The translations under genes and the position numbers were made by a program. From Calditrichota bacterium (GTDB lineage: Bacteria > Zhuqueibacterota > Zhuqueibacteria > Zhuqueibacterales > Geothermadaptataceae), in assembly GCA_008501765.1 (NCBI GenBank), contig QQUE01000002.1, positions 180,336-244,335 of the forward strand: DNA of 64,000 bases, in the 5' to 3' direction. Shown here piece by piece: positions 35,628 to 45,204 of the stretch (positions are counted from its first letter, which is position 1; every line of letters starts with the position of its first letter). The notes beneath the pieces are model-generated. The model made no database searches and had not been told where the DNA came from. It saw only the letters and a program-made list of their open reading frames with translations.

Positions 35628-36242
35628 CTATTTGTCAAATAATTTACTTATTTGCTCGACAGCCGCTTGAATACAATCTGAACTGGCATTGTCAAATCCT
35701 TGCACAACACCGGCGATCGTTTTCTCGGTGACGGCGGCTTGATTTTCAAAACTCTGTTCCCAAATAAATTTATGCAATTCCATATCAAAAAGCCGCAACT
35801 CAAAGCCCACGCGAACTGTCCACCCTTCAATAGCATCGTGTTCCTCGAACGAATTGAGCTTGCCTTCGAGCACATACCGAGTTTGAATCGAGGTCGGATA
35901 GTCCAAAACATTGTGGAATATTTGTGCCCGTGAAAGATTTCTTTTCAGGGCTTCAGTTAAAAGTACGGAAGGTGGAGCAATCCACTTTTTATAGTTCCAA
36001 TATTTGATTTCTCTCTGTGAATCCTGATAAATCAGGCGGTCTTCATGAAACATGATGCCGCTGTCTAACTGTTTGATTCCTAAATAATCTGTCGTTTTTT
36101 CTGACGTAGAACTGCTCACCGGAGAGGGCATATCAATGGTAAAATATTGCACCGATTTAGTTCCACCACAATTCGAAAATATAAAAAAGACGCCAAGAAA
36201 AACTATCCACTTTGAGCTGTGCTGAAAAATTCTGTTTAACAT
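35628..36242 (-). CDS. ABC-type transport auxiliary lipoprotein (PqiC/DUF330-like)
   Basis: A 204-residue lipoprotein. The lipobox is FSNCGG with the acylated Cys near residue 26. The following region (VQYFTIDMPSP, LGIKQLDSG, RLIYQ..., YVLEGKLNSFE, FELRLFD) matches the ABC_trans_aux fold that accompanies MCE transporters such as Pqi. It is the last gene of the polA-Mla operon, 33 bases after the MlaD gene, and is the likely outer-membrane-side partner. Confidence 0.8.
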   Translation of the reverse strand: MLNRIFQHSSKWIVFLGVFFIFSNCGGTKSVQYFTIDMPSPVSSSTSEKTTDYLGIKQLDSGIMFHEDRLIYQDSQREIKYWNYKKWIAPPSVLLTEALKRNLSRAQIFHNVLDYPTSIQTRYVLEGKLNSFEEHDAIEGWTVRVGFELRLFDMELHKFIWEQSFENQAAVTEKTIAGVVQGFDNASSDCIQAAVEQISKLFDK

Positions 36243-36275
36243 TTAATTCAATTCCCGCTTTTCGAGCTGTTCTGG

Positions 36276-37172
36276 TTATTTGATATTACGTCCGGGCAAA
36301 CCGCTTTTCCGCACTAAACTCCACGGCTCTGTTTTAATCCTTCGGCTGAATTCTTCAAAATTTTTGCTAGCCAGGTTCAGGTTTTGTAAAGCCCGATTCA
36401 CAGATTCATTATTATCACGCATCATTTGGTTCAACTGCCGTGAAGAATTATTTAATGAGACGACAAGTGTATCCGTGTGCCCCATGGCTTTCGCCATTTG
36501 GCCCAACATCGCATTGAACGTTTCCTCATTTCCGACCATGAGATCATTTATATTGTTTGTCAGAGATTTCAAGTCCCGGCTCAAGTCGGAAATATGTGCT
36601 GCCACTTGCGGTGCGCCCCGCTGTGTATTGTAAAGTAAAGTATCCATACTCGCGATCATCCCGGAGAGATGGTCCCGATTTTTTTTATTTAAAACATCAT
36701 TTATTCGAATTAACAAGGTTTCCAATTGTGTTGCCACCTTTTCAAATGGCTCTCCCATTTGGGCCAGGGATGCGACATCCTTACTTCGCAGAAGCGTGCC
36801 GTCCGGCAGCAAGTCAGCATCCGGACTGCCGGTTGTGATCTCGATGTAATATTCGCCCATAATGCCAATGCTGGTGATAAAAGTTTCCGAATTTGTTTTA
36901 ATCGGTGTTTTTGCATCGACCAGCAGCTCGATTTCCAAAATTGAATTGTCATCCTGCGGATAGTACACCCGCGATATTTCGCCTACCAACAAACCGCCAT
37001 AACGCACCTGCGATCCCGGCAGGATGCCGTTAGTATAAGAAAAGCGAGCGTAATATTTTTTTGTGTCGGTTTGAAAACTCTTTTTGGTGATGACAAAAAT
37101 AAAAACCAGGGCGATAATTAATCCTACCAGCATCACTATACCGGATTTAACTTCCTGACTGCGGTATTCCAT
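36276..37172 (-). CDS. mlaD: MCE/MlaD-family lipid-binding protein
   Basis: A 298-residue protein with one N-terminal transmembrane helix (about 10-28), an MCE domain (about 36-115, ARFSYTNGILPGSQVRYGGLLVGEISRV) and a long helical region (about 140-285). MCE proteins form hexameric rings that pass phospholipids between membranes. The long helical tail is more like PqiB/YebT or Mce proteins than the short E. coli MlaD. It follows the ATPase gene at 17 bases. Confidence 0.92.
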   Translation of the reverse strand: MEYRSQEVKSGIVMLVGLIIALVFIFVITKKSFQTDTKKYYARFSYTNGILPGSQVRYGGLLVGEISRVYYPQDDNSILEIELLVDAKTPIKTNSETFITSIGIMGEYYIEITTGSPDADLLPDGTLLRSKDVASLAQMGEPFEKVATQLETLLIRINDVLNKKNRDHLSGMIASMDTLLYNTQRGAPQVAAHISDLSRDLKSLTNNINDLMVGNEETFNAMLGQMAKAMGHTDTLVVSLNNSSRQLNQMMRDNNESVNRALQNLNLASKNFEEFSRRIKTEPWSLVRKSGLPGRNIK

Positions 37173-37189
37173 TATTAACTCGATTTTTT

Positions 37190-37990
37190 TCAGTTTGGGT
37201 CTTCATTAACGAGCAATTTTAAATATTGCTCACTGTTTATTTCATTTTCATCGGCGATGCGGTTTAAAAATTGCGTGATAACCGGATCGGAACTTGCCTT
37301 TAATTCATCGGGGGTGCCGTGGGCGATGATTTTTCCATCATGCAACATGGCAATTCGGTCAGCAATCGTAAACACGGAAGCCAATTCGTGGGTGACCACG
37401 ACAATCGTCATTTTAAACGCACGTTGTAACTTTAAAATAAGCTGGTCAATTCCCATGGCGACGACCGGATCGAGCCCTGCTGAGGGTTCATCACAAAATA
37501 ATATCTCCGGGTCCATCGCGATAGCCCGGGCTAAACCAGCGCGTTTTTTCATGCCGCCGGAAAGTTGCGCCGGGCTGAAATCTTCAAATCCACTCAATTC
37601 GACCGATTCCAATTTCATGCGCGTCATTATTCGAATGGTAGATTCCTGCAGTTGCGTGTGTTCGCGCAGCGGCAGCGCAACATTCTCACCGACCGTCATC
37701 GAGTTAAATAATGCGGCTCCCTGAAACAGCATCCCGATTTTACGCAAAGTGGGCACCATTTCATCTTCATTTAATTTTGTAATATCACTGTTTTTAATTT
37801 TAATCGAACCGCTGGTGGGCTTCGCCAGCCCGATCATGTGACGGAGTAACGTGCTTTTTCCACAGCCGGAGCGGCCGAGAATAACCAGAATTTCACCATG
37901 GTGAACTTCCAGATTTATGCCATGCAGAACCTGACGTTTTCCGTAGTGTGTAACTAATTCGTTGATTTGTATTATTGCTTCTTTCGGCAT
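37190..37990 (-). CDS. mlaF: MlaF-family ABC transporter ATPase
   Basis: The 266-residue ATPase has Walker A GRSGCGKSTLL near residue 37, Q-loop LFQGAALFNSM, signature LSGGMKKRAGLARAIA, Walker B ILFCDEPSAGLDP and the switch His in VVTHE. GAALF and MKKRAGLARA are typical of MlaF/Mkl-type ATPases of MCE systems. It should couple to the MlaE permease encoded 12 bases upstream. Confidence 0.95.
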   Translation of the reverse strand: MPKEAIIQINELVTHYGKRQVLHGINLEVHHGEILVILGRSGCGKSTLLRHMIGLAKPTSGSIKIKNSDITKLNEDEMVPTLRKIGMLFQGAALFNSMTVGENVALPLREHTQLQESTIRIMTRMKLESVELSGFEDFSPAQLSGGMKKRAGLARAIAMDPEILFCDEPSAGLDPVVAMGIDQLILKLQRAFKMTIVVVTHELASVFTIADRIAMLHDGKIIAHGTPDELKASSDPVITQFLNRIADENEINSEQYLKLLVNEDPN

Positions 37991-38002
37991 TCCTGAACCT
38001 GC

Positions 38003-38806
38003 TTAAAGCGTTGAGTAAAACAGAGCCGTAAAAATGACATCGGCTGCAATAATCAAAAAAATTGAAATGACGACTGAATTTGTTGTCGATTTACCAACAC
38101 CCTCGGCGCCACCTTTAACAATAAACCCCTGATAACAGCCGATAGATGCGATAATTCCTGCAAAAACAATTGCTTTGATAAAGCCAGTTATCACATCTTT
38201 TAAAACCAAAGCATTGGCGACCTGGTCCAAAAAACGAACGGAATTGATTTGCAGGGCTGATAGTGAAAATAAATATGCACCAAAAATTCCAACAACATCC
38301 GCGATCAATGATAGCGCTGGCAACATTATTAACATCGCCAGAAATCGTGGGACAACCAGAAATCCAAGGGGGTTCAGCCCCATGGTTTGCAACGCGTCGA
38401 GCTCCTCGGCTACTTTCATCGTTCCAATCTCAGCAGCAATTGCCGAACCACCCCGACCGGCAATGATGATGGCGGTCATCATTGGGCCAAGTTCTCGCGT
38501 CAGCGAGACCGAGACGAGATTAGCTACATAAATTTCTGCTCCGAACGGCTTGAGCTGATCCGCTGCCTGCATCGCCAGAATGAGGCCGATGGAAAAAGAT
38601 ATGACGCTAACGATCAAAACCGAATCCCAACCAAACCGAACAGATTGCGCCACAATCGCACGGTAGCGCAAGGGTTTCCCGCGAAATGGTTCGACAAATG
38701 TCCAGCGCAATGTCCCGTTGACCATAGCACCTAATCTGTACAAATGAATCAGAAAATGGACTATTGGGCGTCCAAGATGAGCGAGAAACCTGTTGATTGC
38801 TTCCAT
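38003..38806 (-). CDS. mlaE: MlaE-family ABC transporter permease
   Basis: A 267-residue permease with about five or six transmembrane helices and the MlaE signature: LTRELGPMMTAIIIAGRGGSAIAAEIGTMKVAEELDALQTMGLNPLGFLVVPR. It forms the inner-membrane part of the lipid transporter. Its ATG shares a base with the stop codon of the STAS gene, showing tight coupling. Confidence 0.95.
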   Translation of the reverse strand: MEAINRFLAHLGRPIVHFLIHLYRLGAMVNGTLRWTFVEPFRGKPLRYRAIVAQSVRFGWDSVLIVSVISFSIGLILAMQAADQLKPFGAEIYVANLVSVSLTRELGPMMTAIIIAGRGGSAIAAEIGTMKVAEELDALQTMGLNPLGFLVVPRFLAMLIMLPALSLIADVVGIFGAYLFSLSALQINSVRFLDQVANALVLKDVITGFIKAIVFAGIIASIGCYQGFIVKGGAEGVGKSTTNSVVISIFLIIAADVIFTALFYSTL

Positions 38807-39144
38807 TAAGCCAGCGTTCCCAGGGCCTGTTCTTCGTCCTGATAGATTTCAAAAACTTTATCCAGGCGGCTGAGCTCAAAAACTTCCCGCACAGCGGATT
38901 CAAGGCCAAATAATTTGAGCGAGCCCTGGTATTTCCCGACTTGCTGCAATCCCTCAACCAGAGTGGCGACCCCCGAGCTGTCCATATAGGCAACCTGAGT
39001 TAAATCAACCATCACGTTTTTGGTTTTTTTCTTCGTCAAACTTATAATAATTTTCCGGACTTTTGGTGATGAATATAAATCAACATCCCCCTTAATTGCA
39101 ACAACCACAGCATTTTCAAGATTGCGTGTTGTGACTTCCAGCAT
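38806..39144 (-). CDS. STAS-domain protein (MlaB-like / anti-sigma antagonist-like)
   Basis: A 112-residue single STAS domain. The motif YMDSSGVATL holds the serine pair S56/S57 at the position that is phosphorylated in SpoIIAA/RsbV. In E. coli the STAS protein MlaB binds and activates MlaF, but lacks an associated kinase. Here the gene lies directly between an RsbW-like kinase gene (8 bases upstream) and mlaE (overlapping), so this protein could serve as MlaB, as an RsbV-type antagonist, or both. Confidence 0.88.
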   Translation of the reverse strand: MLEVTTRNLENAVVVAIKGDVDLYSSPKVRKIIISLTKKKTKNVMVDLTQVAYMDSSGVATLVEGLQQVGKYQGSLKLFGLESAVREVFELSRLDKVFEIYQDEEQALGTLA

Positions 39145-39152
39145 GTAGCCTC

Positions 39153-39614
39153 CTACTTCACCTTTTTGAATTTCCCGAGGGTGAGTTTATTGCCTGTTCG
39201 CGGGATCCGTTCGTACGTAACCACATCCATAACGCTTTGAATCAAATGCACCCCAAGCCCACCCGGGCGTATTTTTTCGAGGTCCCGCGACTTTATTTTG
39301 CTTTTGCTAATATTTTTACCAAAATCACAAATGACGATTTCGATGCCTTTGGGCATCATTTTAAAGGTAATAACGATAGGTTTATCGTGGGCACCGTCGT
39401 AGGCATGACGAATTATATTTGAGCATGCTTCATCAACCGCAAGGGTGGTACTGTTGCGTTCTTCTTCGGTGAAACCAGCAAGTTCACACAGGTGTGAAAT
39501 GCTCAAACGGACAATTTTGAGTACTTTAGGATCACTCGGAACTCGAAACTCAATCGCATCCTGCGCTTTATTACAGACAGCGGACAGTTTTGCTAACTCT
39601 CCTTTAGCTCCCAT
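39153..39614 (-). CDS. RsbW-like ATP-binding regulatory kinase
   Basis: The 153-residue HATPase_c_2 protein has an N box (EACSNIIRHAY), a G1 box (DFGKNI) and a G2 box (GGLGVHLI). It is a partner-switching kinase, predicted to phosphorylate the adjacent STAS protein on S56/S57. It sits between the phosphatase gene (80 bases upstream) and the STAS gene, the standard trio of an Rsb-type switch. No sigma factor gene is near, so the final target is open. Confidence 0.88.
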   Translation of the reverse strand: MGAKGELAKLSAVCNKAQDAIEFRVPSDPKVLKIVRLSISHLCELAGFTEEERNSTTLAVDEACSNIIRHAYDGAHDKPIVITFKMMPKGIEIVICDFGKNISKSKIKSRDLEKIRPGGLGVHLIQSVMDVVTYERIPRTGNKLTLGKFKKVK

Positions 39615-39694
39615 TTGACAACTATATTTCCTATGATATAAAGAGAATTTTTATCTGCAATATACAGATTTTCACCCGATAATTTTCGCTCTTT

Positions 39695-40999
39695 TTAACA
39701 CCACTTTAAAACGACCAAAGTGATGTCATCATGCTGGCGTGCATCTGAGGCAAAATCATTAATACTGGTTATCAGTGCATCGACAATTTCATCGGCAGAA
39801 GTCCACTTTTTTTCTAAAAACGTAACCACTCTTTCCAAACTATATTGTTTGTCCTGCAAATTCTTGGCTTCGGTTATTCCATCGGTAAAAAAAATCAAAT
39901 AATCCCCGTGTTGCAGTTGAATTTCAGTTGAGGGGAAAACAGCATCTGGAAGAATGCCGAGAGGAACGCCGCCCTCGCTATTAATAATTTCACATTTTTG
40001 CGTCGCCGCTCTTACACAAAGTGCCGGTAAATGCCCCCCGGTAATAATCGTCGCCAGGCCGGTCAGAATGTTTAAAATTGTGTATTGCAGGGTTACGAAC
40101 ATGCCCCGTCGTCCGCGCTCAACGAGCAGGTTATTTATCGCTTTTATTGTTTCTTCCGGCTCCCGGGTGAGCTGGGTGTGGAAGCGAAAATCGCTGACGA
40201 GCCGCGCCATGTAAAGCGCCGCCGGGATCCCTTTGCCGGAGACGTCGCCGATAAAAACACCAAGTGTATCTTCCTCGAACTGGGCAAAGTCATAAAAATC
40301 ACCCCCGATTGCAGTCGCAGCTATACTCTTTGCAGCAACTTCAAAACGATGGTCTTTTGATGTGGGGGCCGTCTGTGGCATAAAGCTTTCCTGTATGATG
40401 CGTGCCGCATCGAGTTGTTGCTCGATTTTCTGTTTTTCTAAACTTGTTTTATGGAGTCGGGCATTTTCGATTGCCAATGCAACCTGCCGCCCGAAAGTTG
40501 AAAATAAATCCAGGTCATCCTGAGTAAATTCTCTTCCTCTGACCGGATTGATAACTTCAGCAACGCCGATAATTTTATTCCGGACCTTGAGAGGTACTGC
40601 TAATATTGATCGGGTTTTAAATCCGGTTTCCTCATCCATTTTTTTCGCAAATCGCGAATCGCTTTTCGCGTCAGGGACAATGAGCGGTTTTGTACTCTGC
40701 ACACACCAACCGGCAATTCCTTCACCGATCGATAATTCTATTTTTTCTTTCACCACCGGGCCAACTTCACCGAGAGCGATCTCGCATTCGAGTTTGCCTG
40801 TCTGCTCATTTATCAAAAAAATGGAACTGGCTTCGGCACCCATGACGCTTTGTGCTTTTTCCATCACCAGAATCATTACCTCGTCGAGGTCGAGCGTGGA
40901 ATTGATTATTATCGAAACTTCGATGAGGCTTGACAAGCGGTCGAGCTTATATTTCAGGTAAGAAATCTCATCCTGTTTTGGTGATATTAATTCTGGCAA
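39695..40999 (-). CDS. GAF-domain PP2C (SpoIIE/RsbU-type) phosphatase
   Basis: The 434-residue protein has a short N-terminal coil, a GAF domain (about 25-190, LDEVMILVMEKAQSVMGAEASSIFLI ... GRQVALAIENARL), a linker helix, and a SpoIIE-type PP2C domain (about 215-434) with the metal ligands in GGDFYDF, IGDVSGKGIPAALYMA, FFTDGITEA and DDITLVVL. It should dephosphorylate the STAS partner in response to a signal bound by GAF. The frame opens at TTG (40999) with AAGGAAG about 11 bases before it. polA ends 17 bases upstream. Confidence 0.93.
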   Translation of the reverse strand: MPELISPKQDEISYLKYKLDRLSSLIEVSIIINSTLDLDEVMILVMEKAQSVMGAEASSIFLINEQTGKLECEIALGEVGPVVKEKIELSIGEGIAGWCVQSTKPLIVPDAKSDSRFAKKMDEETGFKTRSILAVPLKVRNKIIGVAEVINPVRGREFTQDDLDLFSTFGRQVALAIENARLHKTSLEKQKIEQQLDAARIIQESFMPQTAPTSKDHRFEVAAKSIAATAIGGDFYDFAQFEEDTLGVFIGDVSGKGIPAALYMARLVSDFRFHTQLTREPEETIKAINNLLVERGRRGMFVTLQYTILNILTGLATIITGGHLPALCVRAATQKCEIINSEGGVPLGILPDAVFPSTEIQLQHGDYLIFFTDGITEAKNLQDKQYSLERVVTFLEKKWTSADEIVDALITSINDFASDARQHDDITLVVLKWC

Positions 41000-41016
41000 T
41001 CTATGCGAAACTTCCT

Positions 41017-43743
41017 TTAATGGGCTTCAAGCCAATTTTCTGCAACTCCCATTTCAACAGCAATGGGGACATCCAGTTCGAGCGCGCTCTCCATCTCCAC
41101 GGTAACGATTTTTTTCATCGTTTCGATTTCGTTTTCCGGTACTTCAAAAACCAGTTCATCATGAACCTGCATGATCATCATCGCTGCGAGATTTTCGGAT
41201 TGCATTCGCTGATGAATATTATTCATGGCAATTTTTATCATATCGGCTGCACTCCCCTGAATCGGCATGTTGATGGCGATTCTTTCAGCAAATTCACGCA
41301 GACGGCGGTTCTTACTGTTTATTTCCGGAATCTGACGTTGCCGGCCGAGCATCGTCGTGACAAACCCTTGTTTATAAGCCTGGCTTAACGTGTTTTTAAT
41401 ATAATCATTTACACCCGGATATTGCATAAAATATTCATCGATTATTGTCTGCGCTTCTTTTTGCGGAATATTCAACCGCGAAGCCAATCCAAAAGCACCC
41501 ATGCCGTATAAAATACCAAAATTAACTTCCTTGGCCCGGCGGCGCAGATCACTGGTTACTTCTTCGGGAGATTGGCCAAATACGCGTGCAGCTGTCGCCT
41601 GATGGATATCAGACATATTCTCGAATGCAAGTTGCATATTTTTATCACCAGAAAGATGGGCCATCAAGCGTAACTCGATTTGGGAATAATCGGCATCGAG
41701 GATAAACCAACCGTCTTTTTGTGGGATAAAAGCACGACGAATACGCCGTCCCATCTCAGTTCGAATCGGTATATTCTGCAAATTTGGATTTGTCGATGAC
41801 AATCGTCCCGTGGCCGCCACTGTCTGATTATAAGAAGTATGCACCCGTCCGGTGCGCGGATTGATCAGCGCGGGCAAAGTATCAACGTACGTATTTTTTA
41901 GTTTACTCACTTCGCGAAATGCGATAATTTTCTGTGGCAATTCATGCTGCAGGGCCAATTTCTCCAGCACTGAAGCATCGGTACTAAATCCGGTCTTCGT
42001 TTTTTTTATCACCGGCAGGTTCAGCTTTTCGAACAGAATAGTACCCAGTTGTTTCGGAGATGCGATATTAAAATCTTCCCCGGCGATTGTATAAATATCC
42101 TGCTGTAAATTTTCTAAATCCCGTTCCATTTCTTTGGACATGGCCGCGAGAAATTCGGTGTCTAAAGCAACGCCATTTCGTTCGACGGTTACAAGGGTAT
42201 CAATAAGCGGAATTTCCACATCCTGTGCCAAATCCCACATGCCGGAATCACGCAGCCGGGGTTCGAAAAGCCGGCGCAAGCGTTCGGTGACATCGGCATC
42301 TTCACAGGCATAAAGCGCTACTTTTTCCTGCGGCACTTCGCGCATCGTGATTTCAGATTTCCCTTTGCCGATCAAATCCGAGGTTGGAATTTTAACAATA
42401 TTAAAGTGGTCGAGGGCAAGCGCATCCAAATTGTGTTGCCGCAGGCTCGGATTGAGTAAATAAGATGCCAACATAGTATCGAAATTGAGGCCATTTACTT
42501 CGATATCATAATTTCTTAAAACTAAAATATCGTATTTTGCGTTCTGACCATTTTTTTTGACGGATGCGTCGGCGAAAAGCTCGAGCAGCGCCGGTTTTAA
42601 ATCCGTCTTTGCTGGCGAATCGAGCTCGACACTTTTAAAGCGGTCTGATTCATCCCCAGCCTCTTTCACAGGAAGATAAAAAGCTTCTCCCTCCGCAAAA
42701 GAAAAAGAGAATCCCACAATTTCCGCCAACATCGGATCGATGGATGTGGTTTCCAGATCAAATGTAAAATGTCCCGCCGAATTCAAATCAGCGATCAATT
42801 TTGTGAATTCGTCTTCATTGGCGATCGTTTTATATTTGGCGCTATCAATTTTGGCAGAACTTCCTTTGAATCGTTCGATGAAGGTATTTAGCTCCAATTC
42901 GCTAAAAAATGCGATGACTTCATCGATGTGCGGATCAGATAAATCCAGATCGGCGAGTACGGTTTCCACCGGAGCATCGAAATCCAATGTGACCAATTTT
43001 TTCGATAAGTCGGCCAGCTCACGATTTTCAATCAAGCTCGATTTTACTGCTTTTTTGGTGATCGATTCAATGTTCGCATAAATACCCGGAAGATCGTTAA
43101 ATTCGGCCAATAAATCGGCTGCAGTTTTTGCCCCAACTTTTGGAACTCCCGGTATATTATCCGAAGAATCCCCAACCAACGCCAAATAATCGCGAACCTG
43201 GCTTGGTTTGACACCCATTTTATTAAAAACAGCTTCTTCATTCATCAGTTCTGTGTCGTCTGCGGCGCGTCGTAAATTGTATATTTTTACAGTATCTGAT
43301 ACCAGTTGCATCAAATCTTTATCGCCGGTGACCAGACAGGTATCGACGCTGTTTTCTGCCGCCTGCCGGGAAAGGGTCGCCATAACATCGTCAGCTTCCC
43401 AGCCCGGGCACTCAATTATCGGAATATTAAGCGCGCCGATCACCTGACGCAACATTGGCAATTGCTCGCGCAGCTCATCGGGCATTTTCTCCCGCGTCGC
43501 TTTGTATTCTTTGTAAGCTTCGTGCCGAAATGTCGGCTCGGAAGTATCAAAACAGATTCCGAGATAATCTGGATTTTCTTCATCCTGAATTTTAAAGAGC
43601 AAACGCAGAAATCCAAAAATAACACTGGTATTGGCACCCTTGGAGTTGATGAGTGGATTACGGCTGAATGCAAAATGAGAGCGATAAACAACCGCTGAAC
43701 CATCGATGAGAAAAAGACGTTTTTTTTGTGGGGATAAACTCAT
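41017..43743 (-). CDS. polA: DNA polymerase I
   Basis: A full-length PolA (about 908 residues). It contains the 5'-nuclease domain (1-290: LIDGSAVVYRSHFA, GDKDLMQLV, GDSSDNIPGVPKVG), the 3'-5' exonuclease domain with an intact FDLETTSIDPM (Asp and Glu metal ligands), and the polymerase domain with DYSQIELRLMAH, RRRAKEVNFGILYG and QVHDELVFEV. All three activities appear intact. The ATG at 43743 is preferred over an in-frame TTG three codons upstream. It is the first gene of the operon that continues into the phosphatase-kinase-STAS-Mla genes. Confidence 0.97.
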   Translation of the reverse strand: MSLSPQKKRLFLIDGSAVVYRSHFAFSRNPLINSKGANTSVIFGFLRLLFKIQDEENPDYLGICFDTSEPTFRHEAYKEYKATREKMPDELREQLPMLRQVIGALNIPIIECPGWEADDVMATLSRQAAENSVDTCLVTGDKDLMQLVSDTVKIYNLRRAADDTELMNEEAVFNKMGVKPSQVRDYLALVGDSSDNIPGVPKVGAKTAADLLAEFNDLPGIYANIESITKKAVKSSLIENRELADLSKKLVTLDFDAPVETVLADLDLSDPHIDEVIAFFSELELNTFIERFKGSSAKIDSAKYKTIANEDEFTKLIADLNSAGHFTFDLETTSIDPMLAEIVGFSFSFAEGEAFYLPVKEAGDESDRFKSVELDSPAKTDLKPALLELFADASVKKNGQNAKYDILVLRNYDIEVNGLNFDTMLASYLLNPSLRQHNLDALALDHFNIVKIPTSDLIGKGKSEITMREVPQEKVALYACEDADVTERLRRLFEPRLRDSGMWDLAQDVEIPLIDTLVTVERNGVALDTEFLAAMSKEMERDLENLQQDIYTIAGEDFNIASPKQLGTILFEKLNLPVIKKTKTGFSTDASVLEKLALQHELPQKIIAFREVSKLKNTYVDTLPALINPRTGRVHTSYNQTVAATGRLSSTNPNLQNIPIRTEMGRRIRRAFIPQKDGWFILDADYSQIELRLMAHLSGDKNMQLAFENMSDIHQATAARVFGQSPEEVTSDLRRRAKEVNFGILYGMGAFGLASRLNIPQKEAQTIIDEYFMQYPGVNDYIKNTLSQAYKQGFVTTMLGRQRQIPEINSKNRRLREFAERIAINMPIQGSAADMIKIAMNNIHQRMQSENLAAMMIMQVHDELVFEVPENEIETMKKIVTVEMESALELDVPIAVEMGVAENWLEAH

Positions 43744-44291
43744 AATGTCCAATTTTTAAAATAGAAGTCTTTAATCCTGCTTTAGTAGATTACGGGATAT
43801 CTGCAGAAACCGGGCATTTCGACAAGCTAAATGACCGGTTAGCCCCAGTCTCTGAGCCAGTCGAAGGGTACACAGTTTGATGCCAGTTTCCGATTTTCTC
43901 TAAAATCTAATTTACCAGTGGGATTAATATAAGAGAAATAAAGAACATACAATTTTCCAGTAAATCAACATAATTCTAAAAACGAAATATTCATATTTGA
44001 ATTTGAACGCCAATTCTGGTAAAATTGCGATAGAAATCCAGTTAACCTGTGAAGATACTACTGGATTTGGCCATTGAGTCACGGAGTACGCAAAAAACTC
44101 ATCCATTTTCTAATTTTAAATCTCTGATTTCTCAATGACGCCGTGTCAAATTTATTGGATATTCAAGAAATATCGATTCCAGTTTTGCGTTGTTTCTTTG
44201 GCTATATTTGTTTATTTAATATTTTGATCATAGTCAAATCTAAATTTGAATGAAATTTTAATAAATCGATAAAAGGAAAAAGGAGAAATTC
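43744..44291. other. Divergent intergenic region with decayed repeat sequence
   Basis: About 548 bases between polA and the DUF3467 gene. At 43815-43870 it contains TTCGACAAGCT and CTGAGCCAGTCGAAGGG, relatives of the palindromic repeat found intact at 46098-46155. Near 44070-44100 there is a 'GAGTCACGGAGTACGC' stretch of the kind seen in intergenic filler in many FCB genomes. No gene is supported; promoters for both flanking genes are expected. Confidence 0.45.
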
Positions 44292-44612
44292 ATGACGCAA
44301 CAACCCCAAGGTCAACAACAAATAAATATTGAGCTGGGTGAAAAAGAAGCCCAGGGGATTTATTCCAACCTTGCTTTAATCACCCACTCAAATGCCGAGT
44401 TTGTCATCGATTTCACCCGCCTGGTTCCCGGGGTGCCGAAATCGAAAGTTTATGCGCGCATAATTATGACGCCACAGCACGCCAAATCATTGCTGGGCGC
44501 ACTGAAGGACAACATCGAGAAATATGAAAAAAAATATCAGGAAATTCCAATGCTGGGCAATGAAGGCGACAAACAATTTGGTTTTACTCGTGCGCCAGAA
44601 GAGGATAAATAA
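44292..44612 (+). CDS. DUF3467 family protein
   Basis: A 106-residue protein. After a Gln-rich start it matches DUF3467: INIELGEKEAQGIYSNLALITHSNAEFVIDFTRLVPGV followed by ARIIMTPQHAKSLLGALKDNIEKYEKKY. The family is common in FCB and deltaproteobacterial genomes and has no known function. A GGAGAAATTC ribosome site precedes the ATG. Confidence 0.9.
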   Translation: MTQQPQGQQQINIELGEKEAQGIYSNLALITHSNAEFVIDFTRLVPGVPKSKVYARIIMTPQHAKSLLGALKDNIEKYEKKYQEIPMLGNEGDKQFGFTRAPEEDK

Positions 44613-44668
44613 ATATTTAGATGTAAAATTATACACTGTTTTTAGACATTATAAGGCTATAAATAAAA

Positions 44669-45082
44669 ATGAAAAAAGCAAAAGTCCTGTTCGTTTGTAC
44701 CCATAATTCCGCTCGCAGTCAAATGGCCGAGGGCCTGTTACGCGCGTTAGCTGGTGACCGCTTCGAGGTTTACAGTGCCGGCACTGAAAGCACATCTGTC
44801 AAACCTTTCGCTATCAAAGCGATGGCGCACAAAGGCATCGACATAAGCGAGCACACATCGGACGTCATCGATAAATATATGCATATTTCGTTTGAATATG
44901 TGATAACGGTGTGTGACAATGCCAAAGAAACCTGCCCGTTTTTTCCGGCGACAGAACATCAATTGCATTGGAGTTTTGAAGATCCATCCAATGCCAAAGG
45001 AGATGATGGTTTTATTTTAGCCGAGTTTGGGCGGGTGCGAGATTTGATCGAAAAAAAAATACGTGAATACTTCAAAATTTGA
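44669..45082 (+). CDS. arsC: Thioredoxin-type arsenate reductase / low-molecular-weight phosphatase-fold protein
   Basis: A 137-residue protein of the LMW-PTP fold with the CX5R loop C10THNSAR and the two further cysteines C82 and C89 (VCDNAKETCPFFP). This C10-C82-C89 relay is diagnostic of thioredoxin-coupled arsenate reductases (S. aureus pI258 type) rather than tyrosine phosphatases. No other ars gene is next to it, so a role in arsenate detoxification rests on these residues alone. A strong terminator follows. Confidence 0.88.
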   Translation: MKKAKVLFVCTHNSARSQMAEGLLRALAGDRFEVYSAGTESTSVKPFAIKAMAHKGIDISEHTSDVIDKYMHISFEYVITVCDNAKETCPFFPATEHQLHWSFEDPSNAKGDDGFILAEFGRVRDLIEKKIREYFKI

Positions 45083-45134
45083 ATGGCAAATCATTCCGTC
45101 ACATTGACCCGGAAGCCAAATGTACCTCTACCTA

Positions 45135-45168
45135 AAAAGCGCCTGAATAGTAAAATCCAGGCGCTTTT
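45135..45168 (+). terminator. Intrinsic terminator after the arsC-like gene
   Basis: AAAAGCGCCTG pairs perfectly with CAGGCGCTTTT across a 12-base loop. A runs and T runs at both sides let it work in either direction, so it may also serve the leftward VWA gene ending at 45205. Confidence 0.88.
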
Positions 45169-45204
45169 CAGTCTGTATGAGTTGGAGGGTTAGGGGAAAC
45201 GCTA

